From: Trebouxia sp. TZW2008 | Lineage: Eukaryota > Chlorophyta > Trebouxiophyceae > Trebouxiales > Trebouxiaceae | DNA length: 42,759 nt | Reading direction: 5' to 3' | NCBI GenBank assembly: GCA_002118135.1 | Contig: BDIU01000336.1 | Span: 1-42,759, forward strand | Shown: in pieces, positions 31,246 through 42,759 of the stretch | How the letters are laid out: every line of letters begins with the position of its first letter | How positions within the stretch are numbered: the stretch's first letter is position 1 | Notes under the pieces: generated by a model | What the model was told of the DNA's origin: nothing | Seen by the model: only the letters and a program-made list of their open reading frames with translations | Database searches by the model: none | Program-made: the position numbers and the translations under genes

Positions 31246-34200
31246 CAACAGCAGAGGAGCAGGGTGCTTACAGGGTGCCAGCAGTCTTTCATGAGGGCTA
31301 CCAGCAGGGGTGAAGGGCTACGCCCGTGTAGCCCTACTAGCTGAGGCCTCTTGGGCTGCTTGCGGTGCTTGTCAGCTATTGCATGCAGCACCTCCTGCAC
31401 TCATGATCACCCACATGAGAATGGTACAAAGTGAATTTTACAAGGGTATGTTGTATGTAACACCTCCTACATTCAGTATCGCTCTCATGATATTGGCTTT
31501 GAATGGCTGAGGGACGCGCCTGCCGCAAGCACTTCACTGCTTGTGCACACTTCTGACTGCTCCAAGCAGAGTCATCAGTTTTGGTACCATTAAACTTTGA
31601 CAAGGCTATTTACTGGCATGTCAGTGCTTCTCTGTGCACCTGACAGGTGTTCCAGCTCATGGGGAAGCATCCCTGTTCCCTGTTCTCCCAGGGAGAACAA
31701 TCATGACATGACAAAAGATGGCTGGTTGGTCAATGCCCCAAACATCAGCCGCATGACATTCAAGAAAGCTGCCATGCATGATGCATGAGTGCAGTGATGT
31801 GAGCAAGTACCAATGTCCTGATCATGTGCAGACCACGAGAGAGGTCAGCTTTCTTGGAGCAAGCCTTACAGGACAAAGGCAATTTCACTTGGTACTTCAA
31901 GTGCAGTACAGCCCACCTCTTTGTTTTCTTTCTCAAAGGGCTCCTGCCTGTACAGCACCTCGTACAGCAGCATGCCGTAGGCATACACGTCTGTGGCCTT
32001 GCTGGGAGGGTCCCCCCTGAGCAGCTCAGGGGCCCTCCAGTAGGGGGCCTTGTACCCCCTCCTGTACAGCATCAGCTCTGCCTCTTCTGGACCCTACACA
32101 AGACCCAAAAAGGTAAGTCAACATGAGGTTTGCTCCTGGTTTGTGGCAGCGCTATCTTGTATGTAGGCACCTGACCCAAGTCTACTAGACTAGCGCGCAT
32201 ATGCATCCAGGCCCTAGTCCAGGCATACATAGCAACTGTTTGAACATGCACATGCATGCAGCTTTGTAGGCAGCAACAGAACCCTGCTGGAAAGTCAGGC
32301 TTACAACTTACTGCTTGCAGCTGGGACTACATGAGCTCAAGCCAGACTGATGTCCAGCAGCACTTAAATAGGCGTGAGCTCCTCAGCCTTTCATAGGCAT
32401 CATGACAAGCACGGCAAGCAATAAGCAATCAACTGACATGAGCATGAGTTCAAGTTCACGGGACCAGACTACACATATATATTCCACAGATGCATCTTAC
32501 TGCCTGCAGCTGGAACAACAGCTGAGCTCAACAGCTGGCGTTCAGCAGCATTTGACTGGGTGTGTGCTCTTTGTCTTGGCCGGGGATTGTGGAATAGTGC
32601 AAGGCGTGTCTCTATGCGCTGACATGAGTCCCACCTCACGCCACATGGCAACATATTGCATGCGTCTAAGTCCACAAATTGCAACTTACCGCCTGCAGCT
32701 GGAAATGCATGAGCTGAGCCCGGTAGTTGGCGTCCAATAGCACTCTGCTGGGTGTGAGCTCCTCATCTTGGCTAGGGATCTTTGAGAAGTGCAGGAACTT
32801 CATGCCCATGGCCACATCCTTCATGATGGTCACAATCATCTCATTGTCCAACTCCACAGTCTCATTGTGGATTAGGCTGCTGAGTGCACCCCTCTCTGGG
32901 CACACCATCACCTGTTTTGACAGTGTCACAGGTCAATGCAGTTTTAACTCTTTGTGCATTCAGGAGTCAACTGCTGGCAGGATCATGTCCTTCATGACAG
33001 TGTCATTCATACCGTTGCCGGTTTGTGGGCACCAGAAAGAGCATTGAGCATGCGCAGTACACAGGGTATTCAGTCGCTGGCAAACATATGCAAGTGAGTG
33101 CTCAGTGTACTCAACTCTAGACGAAGTTGAGCTGTCATGCACAGGGGTACGTGACCTAGGGATCATACGGACATGAAGCATTTAGCGCAAGTGTGGTGTG
33201 ACAGCTTGCTCATATTGTGTGTGTCTGAAACATTGTTGTTGCCAGTGATGCAATGCAGGAGATGGTCAAGACTGCAATACTAGAACAGCTTCATTGCATG
33301 AACACTAGGGCCAAGAGCAAGTACCAGTAAGGGGTCTTCTGTGACTGGCTCAGTGGCCACCCCCATGACAGTGGCAACGTTGGGATGCCGCAACTGCATC
33401 CTCTGCGCTACCTCTGACATCGCCTGCATTGCAACACACATCGCATGTCACATTTTGTACCTAGACAACCCAAAACTGTGCACAAACATGCTCAAAGATA
33501 CTGCCGAGGAAGGACTGCAACTGCACCCAGATTGATCACGCGCTGGCCAGAAACCCAAGGCTTTATTTTGACCATAAGACAGCAGGTGTGCATCATGCTG
33601 CAAGCAAGAACCGAGGTGCTTGTATGTCTCACCCTGCGCCTAGCCTCCCTCAAAGCTGCAGCGTTCCCCCAAGGCAAATTGTTGCTGAGGAAGCACTGCA
33701 CTTGTGCCCAGATGGTCTTAAGCCTGTCCCGAGTGCGGGAGTGGTTGCGGACCACTGTGGGTCTGATGGTCACTGTTGTTGAACCCGGCACCTTGCCAGA
33801 CCACACCTGCAGCAGAAAGCAGATTTGCCATTTTGTATCTTCTTGTTCTCCTGAGTTGACATTGGCGCCTTGTCAGTGCACACCTGCAAGCAAACGCAGG
33901 CTTTGCCTTTTTTTGGGCAATCTTCAAACCAGACTCGAGCCTGTCTTGAGTGCGGCTGTGGTTGGCAGATGCAGTCCTTGTATCACAAGCCTGACCTTCA
34001 GCAAGCGTGCAAACTGCTTGCTGCTCGCGATGCATGGCAAAGCTTGTCACGTGAGTTGACAGCTTTGAAGTCAGTGCCCAATGACGCCGCCTGTACTTGC
34101 CCATGTCACATGTGCATGCATGAAATCACCTGCGCTTGCTTTTACATTTGTAGCATGACACGCAGATGCATACCTGCAGGTTGTCTGAGACCAGTGACAC

Positions 34201-37200
34201 AAAGCTGCTTCTTCTTCGCTGCGCCTTGGAAGGGCTGGAGGCAGGCACAGGAAGGGCTGTTTCGCTCTTGTTCCTGGCCAGGTACGCCGCACCTGCCCCA
34301 AAGTCCAGACTCTTCTTTGAGTTGACCTCAAAGTCAAAGGCTGATGGGTAAGCAGGATTACTGGGCGCCAACAGGCGCTTGACTGACACATGGACTCCAC
34401 AGAATGTGCCCTTGAGAATCAATCCATGAGTGCCCTCGCCGAGTACCTCGGACTGAGCTCCAATATGCAGCTCAGAATAGGCGATGGCATTGGGTATGCT
34501 TGAGCCAAATCGATGCTTTCTGATGGTGTAGAAACAGACCAGCAGCACTGCTACAACCACCAGGCTGGGGATGACTGTCATGATGACTGCGAAACCGCTG
34601 ATCCTGAGACCCCCAAAGGCTGAGGCTGAGCTTGAGGGGGGTTGGGGTATGCAGGGCTTGCAGAAGCAGGAGTAACCCTGTGCAACATGGAGAAGGGCTT
34701 AGCATGCTGACTCTGTGACCCTGGCGCTGATACAAAAGCAAAACACACAAGTGAAATTGACGTGGAGCCACGCAACTGACGCACGGAAGAGACAGATGCC
34801 TGTGTGCAGCATGTCACACCTCATGCCATGTACCATAAAACAATCATGGTGTTTCCTCATCCATGGCAAGACAATTGCGGGAGTCTCACCTCAGGACACG
34901 GCAACCCAAGCGAAGCACACTGTGTCCTGATCTGGCTCAGGGGCAGTTTGATCTGCCCTGGGGCGCATGTGATCAGCTCCTCAAGGTCACTAGCCCTCAG
35001 GCAGCTGCCATTCTTCAGCAGGCCAATGTTCTGCTGCAGCGTCCTGACAGGATTGTAGGAGTAGGGGGTTGTCCAAGTTGCATACACGCCCTTCTGAGCT
35101 GCCGCATCTGTTCTGTTGATCCTGCAGCATTCACAGGGGTTAGGGTGACATGTCCGGATTCCAAAGTGCCACCCAAACCCTTCAACGACATCATCTTCAA
35201 TCCATTGCCTGCCTTGCTCTCCACGTTGATGGCCTCAGGAGTGAGCGCTGTGATATGGCTTGCTGATGGACCATTGGGTTGTGACTGCTGCAGTGCTTTG
35301 CTGCTTGGTTCACACAATATTTGCTGACTTTTGACATGCAGCACATCAACAAGGCATAGCAGGGAAGCTCAGGGCTGACTAAACAGCCTCTGCTGGTCGC
35401 TTCCGGGAACTTTGGCCAGCATACAGGCACGCACAGCAGCAGACGGTGATACAAAGACGGGCTGGGCCTAAGGGTGTCAATGCTGCATGTATAGCCATTC
35501 AATGCTGGCTTACATTTGGAAATTTGCCCAACATGCGCCTGCTTGCTGTGTGAGGCAAAATCAACTTCCAGTGTATTGCCAAGCATGCCTTCAAACAGCA
35601 CTGATTATTGTCCCGGACAAGAGGAGATGAAGAAAAACAGATAGAGTGGCAACATAAAAAACCAGAACAATGACAAATCAACAACAAGCAAGAACAGAAT
35701 CATTTCTAGGTGGTAGTCACCTGAAGAGAGCCTCTGTGATGGCTTTGCGCAATCTATAGTTCAGATGCGGCAGAGCATCCAGCGGGTACTCAGGGTACAG
35801 CGTCAAGGGCGCAGTGACAGGCCAAGGGTACCCAGGTATATATGCCTGCATATTGTCAGCACAACAGCCGTCAGGAGGCCTGTGAGGGCTGCCCTCTGAG
35901 AAGTCATTTTACCCAACCTCCAGTCACAAATGGAGCACAGTCACAGCCACTGTGCTTCATTTGTATGTCTGCAGTATAGTGGGCACATCATGAAGCAGTC
36001 GAGTTGTCATGTGGGCGCTGTCCTCTGCAAAGTCTGAACTTCAAGCCTGGAGTCACAGGCACTGTGTTTGATGTACTGCCTGCATGTCGCCAGCACATCA
36101 GCATTCAGTAATCTTGTCATGCGGCGCTGTCCTTTGTACAGGCCGCTGGTCAAATCTGAAGTCGCAAACAATGTGCTTTGCCGGTGCCGAGCACATCATA
36201 TGATCTGAAGCTTGCGTCTGTCCCAAGGGAAAAGAGGGTGTCTGCTCTGCAATGCTTGCAAGCTTGCTGATGGTGAGCCCTAGTGTGCCATACGCAATGG
36301 ATACATGGCAAGAGACCAGCCTTGCAATTCTCAGTGCTATGCATCTGCAATTACATCCTGTGACATACATGGTCGAGCCACAACATGGCAGTCAAAGCCG
36401 TACATTTCTTAACGACCATCTGATGGTTCAGCAGACCGCTTTCTGAAATGGTGAACAGTGTATCATGCTATGTCCAAGGGAAAACATGCAACAGCTTTGC
36501 ATGCCATAATGCGACGGGACAACAGCTCATTTTGGGCTTATCCTCAGGACCAACTGCTATGAGCAAGCCTTGCTAAGGCTCATATCGCAAGGCTCTTTAT
36601 GTTGACATTATCTGTTCTGAGCATTGATGCTTTGATGGTGCCTGCAGCGGCTGAGTTCATGGCAGAAAGGCATGAGGCGCAGCCAAAGCATACCTGTGAC
36701 AGAACCTTGAAGTCGGACACATTGAACAGCCCGGCATTCTGCATATTCTGCAGCAGGTCGGCTCTGACAAAGATGACATCTGCCAGCCCATCCAGAACAT
36801 CCTGAATGCCTTGCTGAATGTTTGGCAGATACAACACCTGCAGCCATAGCTATGCCTTTGTTGGTCAAGCCCTCAGCTTACAGCTGACTACAGGGCAACC
36901 AGATGCATGCCAGCTTGTCATGTGTGTCTTGTGACAGATGCGACAAAAGTCAAGTTGCTGAAACACATGTGACAGGTATAATGTGTAATTAAGAGGTCTT
37001 GAGTGAGTTGTCTATTTACACCAGAGATTGCACAGCTTGACATCTGTACCCACAAGGAGAGCCAAATAGCCTCACCGTAAGCATAATAATGAAGATGATG
37101 CTGGTAGCAGCGTACAACAAGTGTGGGATCCAGATCACATAGATTATACGCAGCAGGTAAGCAGATGTTGCCATGGACTTGCCTGCTTGGCCGAGGCAAA

Positions 37201-38385
37201 CAGGTCAATGCCTGCGCTCTGCAATGCTCCAACTTGTGACTCCCAGCCAGCAACCAAGGTCAAGGAACCAATCTCTACCTACGATTTATGCAGAACAATT
37301 TTCTGTACGGAATTTGGGAGCATGTCTGACACAACTTCAGCGTTAGCTGCAGACGGTGCAAACACATGGGGGCCGGAGCATTCAGGCGGAAATGTGCTGA
37401 TGTCAACACAGGCAGAATGCCTTTTGCATGACTGGACAACAGAATACTGTGCAGGCATTGCAGACCACTGTGGCAGAACCCAGAGCTCTTGCAAAAGCCA
37501 GTGAGCTTCACCTGAATTCAGGTCATGCGGTGGTGATGCATGCAATGTACATATGTGTTGAAAGCCAGAAGCTTCGCTTACCGTGCGATCCACAACATCA
37601 AGAAAAGAGTTGATGTCTGTTCTGTTCACATTTGTGACCATCGCTGCTCCGTAGACAGTGAGCTCTGTGTTGTTTTGCCAGCTGATGATAGACGCCAGAG
37701 TTGCGACGCCATATTGCTCCTGTGACAGGAGATCAAAATTGGCTTGACTGTGAGAGATTTGTAACTCGCAAGCTCTTTCAGATTGCAACCTCACATACAT
37801 CTATAATAATATTGAGCATGCTCCAGGACTGATGAGTGTGCATGCAAAGTAACTGACGCAGATAGCAGAATCTTGCCAGACAAACAGCTCAAGTGACACA
37901 CAAGCAAGGGAACGTCGTCAATGAAGCACCGTGCAGGAGATTATGAATTGACTTGCCTCCAGGCAGGAGTGCATGCCAGCATTAGACCACACCAAGTCAA
38001 TGGTTGCATTGCCGACTGCGTTGTACACTGCTGTTTCTCCAACAAGCGGTACAAGCATAAAACTGCAGTTCAGCGTAGGATAGAGCTCTGTGGTCAAATA
38101 ATCTCTGAACGTTGCATTCCATGCTGCATACGCTGCATCCACTCCATAGATGGCATGCATGCCAACTTTGATGACACAGCTTGTGTTGCCCTGAGATGAA
38201 GAACAGGCATATTGTAAGCTCTGAACGCCTCTTGGCCAACACAGCTAGGCTGTGCCACCAACTCAAAGTGTACAGAGTACACCAGCGGTGACGCCAGATC
38301 ATACCTGGGCGAATGCATATGGCAAAGCCAGGAGCAGAAGCAGGACTGCACGCAAGTGTACAGACCCTCCGCTATGCAAGTCCAT
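28562..38385 (-). CDS. Receptor guanylyl cyclase with PhnD-like ectodomain
   Basis: At least 18 exons: 38385-38305, 38190-37957, 37719-37582, about 37278-37183, 36837-36694, 35845-35721, 35121-34890, 34677-34174, 33806-33633, 33423-33325, 32911-32690, 32093-31917, 31394-31272, 30790-30644, 30411-30292, 29650-29436, 29223-28950, 28816-28562. A small exon around 37310-37500 (with [13 protein letters not shown]) is unresolved. About 1,140 aa. Order: signal peptide ([15 protein letters not shown]); a periplasmic-binding domain of the phosphonate/PhnD type ([43 protein letters not shown]); Cys-rich stalk; one membrane helix ([20 protein letters not shown]); kinase-homology domain with GEGTHG loop and SVK lysine but no HRD or DFG, keeping WRAPELL; linker helix LLDQILPPK; class III cyclase. 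Metal aspartates are in FFSDIVGFT and ETIGDAYM; Glu there plus Cys in [10 protein letters not shown] select GTP; VASRMES gives the catalytic Arg. It should make cGMP in response to a small ligand outside the cell. Confidence 0.93.
31050..31270. repeat. CAG-rich microsatellite and partial copy of guanylyl cyclase exon 14 end
   Basis: Two CAG/CAA-rich tracts (about 31061-31104 and 31208-31259) are each followed by TTACAGGGTGCCAGCAG. The second occurrence is the exon 14 end and donor on the minus strand (31272); the first, near 31116, is a copy 150 bp further into the intron. Confidence 0.8.
31440..31490 (-). repeat. Decayed copy of guanylyl cyclase exon 14 start
   Basis: On the minus strand GTAG-GAGGTGTTACATACAA resembles the exon 14 acceptor and start (TGCAG-GAGGTGCTGCATGCAA at 31394), about 65 bp upstream in transcription. 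Confidence 0.6.
32301..32604 (-). repeat. Two decayed copies of guanylyl cyclase exon 12 3' half
   Basis: The end of exon 12 with its donor (plus-strand 32681-32795) is repeated at 32491-32604 and 32301-32397. Shared blocks in order are CTTACTGCCTGCAGCTGG-like donor/exon junction, GAGCTCA/GAGCTGA, GTCCAGCAGCA-like, GGTGTGAGCTCCTCA-like. Spacing about 190 bp. Both have indels and stops. Confidence 0.85.
32979..33040 (-). repeat. Decayed partial copy of guanylyl cyclase exon 12 middle
   Basis: On the minus strand the stretch encodes [13 protein letters not shown], against [15 protein letters not shown] in exon 12. It lies about 190 bp upstream of the exon in transcription, the same period as the two downstream copies. 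Confidence 0.6.
33879..33975 (-). repeat. Decayed copy of guanylyl cyclase exon 10
   Basis: On the minus strand it encodes [17 protein letters not shown], against [15 protein letters not shown] in exon 10 (33806-33633). A TGCAG-GTGTG acceptor-like junction also recurs near 33885. Upstream of the working exon; much diverged. Confidence 0.75.
35840..36200. repeat. Three tandem degenerate units in guanylyl cyclase intron before exon 7
   Basis: Units of about 120 bp share (G)CTGTCCT.TG, GTCACA..CACTGTG, TGCCTGCAT and CAGCACATCA in the same order. On the minus strand each includes an acceptor-like CATGCAG/ACTGCAG and a following CCTGT.ACT stretch similar to the start of exon 7 (35845), so they look like old copies of that acceptor and exon start. 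Confidence 0.6.
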
Positions 38386-38958
38386 ACACGTCGCCGCAGT
38401 GCAACTCAGCGAGCGCCGAGACAGTTACGTGACAGACACAGCATAGCTACCAGATGTTTCAGCTCAATGCCGCGGGTCAGAGCTGTCTTCGTAACTGAAA
38501 GGTGTCCTGTGAGACACTACAATCATCGACGTCCTGGCTGCAGGTACACAGGAGTTACGACTCTCGTCATCACGTGCGAGCTCGAGCAGCAGCAACACAG
38601 GTTGACATGGTGTACGCATTACTGCGCAAGCGCACCGCGCAACGCGATCGATTGCATGGTAGGCTCGAGTCCAAAGTAGACTCTGAGCGCAGGGAAACTG
38701 AATGTTGCTGCCATGTGATCTGTCCAGACGTATGTGGAAAGCGGTGGCAAAGTCGGTCAAAACAAGTTTGATTCAGAGAACTGCATCACAATCAGTTGCG
38801 TTGAACGCAGGTCATATCTGCTGAAAGCGTCTCTCCCAAGTACCTGCGTCGCAAGCGCCATCTCATATGCGGCTGCACATGACGTGACATCGTAAGTCAA
38901 ACAGCAGGAGCATGCCTCCTCTGAGCTCAGGCCGTCCGACTTGTTGGGGCTGGAGGTA
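38386..38958. promoter_or_regulatory. Likely bidirectional promoter, guanylyl cyclase / WDR13-like
   Basis: The start codons lie 573 bp apart and diverge. A 89-codon plus-strand frame (38502-38771) and a 95-codon minus-strand frame (38757-39044) overlap here but match no family. Shared control is inferred from spacing only. Confidence 0.45.
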
Positions 38959-42367
<3,409 letters not shown>

Positions 42368-42697
42368 TGATTGTGATGCCGAACTGCTGCAGATTGCATA
42401 TCCTTGAAGCCTCAACAAATGAATGTCATTACCAGTTGCCATTGTGTTATGCACAGTCAATCAGAAATGGGGTGCATGCTTACGCCTACATAGATTTAGG
42501 TTATGACCTTAGTAATTACTGCACTGCTGTCGTGTCTGCTGACATGCAGGTAAGCCAATTCTTGACAAACCTTTGTCCATCAGCATCTGAGCAGTGTTGC
42601 GAGGTATTTTTCCAACAATATGTGCACGTTGTCAGATGTCATATTAACTGATACAGGCATATTGTACCACATGTCACACAAGAATGCAAATTGCAAC
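42368..42697. other. 3' flank of the WDR13-like gene
   Basis: No coding signal recognised. An open frame from 42343 to 42651 is a continuation past the WDR13 stop in another frame and has no domain. Confidence 0.45.
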
Positions 42698-42759
42698 TAC
42701 AGTAAAAGCTCTTTATAACGACACCCTTTACAGTGACAATCGCGATATAACGACAAAAT
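42698..42759 (+). mobile_element. Terminal repeat of a pogo/Tc1-mariner-like transposon (cut by window end)
   Basis: After a TA dinucleotide comes CAGTAAAAGCTCTTTATAAC and more ACGAC-rich sequence to the window edge. Elements of the pogo/Tc1-mariner group insert at TA and often begin CAGTAAAACCTC.(T/A)TATAACGA. Only the first 60 bases are here, so neither the transposase nor the other end can be seen. Confidence 0.55.

Noticed and set aside
31200..31260. CAG tract considered as coding polyGln
   Set aside because: It lies just past the donor of guanylyl cyclase exon 14, within an intron on the minus strand, and the plus-strand frame is short.
38502..38771. Plus-strand ORF upstream of the WDR13-like gene as its first exon
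   Set aside because: The ATG exon at 38959-39027 joins in phase to the NAYR-like exon; the ORF has no matching donor and no family resemblance.

Overview
This is nuclear DNA of a eukaryote, most likely a green alga. Every recognisable protein is split into short exons by GT-AG introns (with a few GC-AG) whose acceptors are mostly TGCAG. The set of genes fits an alga: a hydroxyproline-rich cell-wall glycoprotein, an organelle-targeted SHMT, a plastid-type START-like protein, a CEP78-like centriolar protein and a receptor guanylyl cyclase, the last two not expected in flowering plants. The base composition is moderate, unlike the very GC-rich Chlamydomonas or Chlorella, so a trebouxiophyte-type alga is my guess. 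All exon models come from reading frames, splice sites and phases by eye; no alignment or transcript data were available.

Layout, left to right: (1) 1-960, minus, 3' part of a Cys-rich plus Pro-rich cell-wall glycoprotein that runs off the left edge. (2) 1844-7023, plus, RING+PHD finger nuclear protein, 8 exons, 778 aa. (3) 7119-7517, minus, possible small intronless gene. (4) 7584-12505, plus, serine hydroxymethyltransferase, 10 exons, 505 aa. (5) 13246-14941, minus, START/polyketide-cyclase-like protein with a transit-peptide-like N-terminus, 5 exons, 276 aa. (6) 15187-22461, minus, CEP78-like leucine-rich-repeat protein, 12 exons, 1068 aa, with a tRNA-Trp(CCA) lying on the opposite strand in one intron. 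(7) 22916-27392, plus, NSE4 kleisin of the SMC5/6 complex, 10 exons, 374 aa. (8) 28562-38385, minus, receptor guanylyl cyclase with a PhnD-like binding ectodomain, one membrane helix, a kinase-homology domain and a class III cyclase. (9) 38959-42367, plus, WDR13-like WD-repeat protein, 11 exons, 436 aa. (10) From 42698 the terminal repeat of what looks like a pogo/Tc1-mariner transposon, cut by the window edge.

The genes do not form one pathway; they are ordinary independent nuclear genes. Two pairs are tightly head-to-head (CEP78/NSE4, 454 bp apart; guanylyl cyclase/WDR13, 573 bp apart), so shared promoters are likely.

The most unusual signal is shared by at least five genes: introns contain extra, decaying copies of neighbouring exons together with their splice sites. 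NSE4 exon 8 is preceded by four degenerate copies in tandem; SHMT exons 6, 7 and 8 each have partial or full copies; CEP78 exons 9 and 10, RING/PHD exon 7, and guanylyl cyclase exons 10, 12 and 14 show the same thing. Introns without exon copies also carry tandem duplications of 45 to about 400 bp. The window therefore records a high rate of short-range tandem duplication, with one copy kept as the working exon and the rest left as pseudo-exons, possibly feeding alternative splicing.
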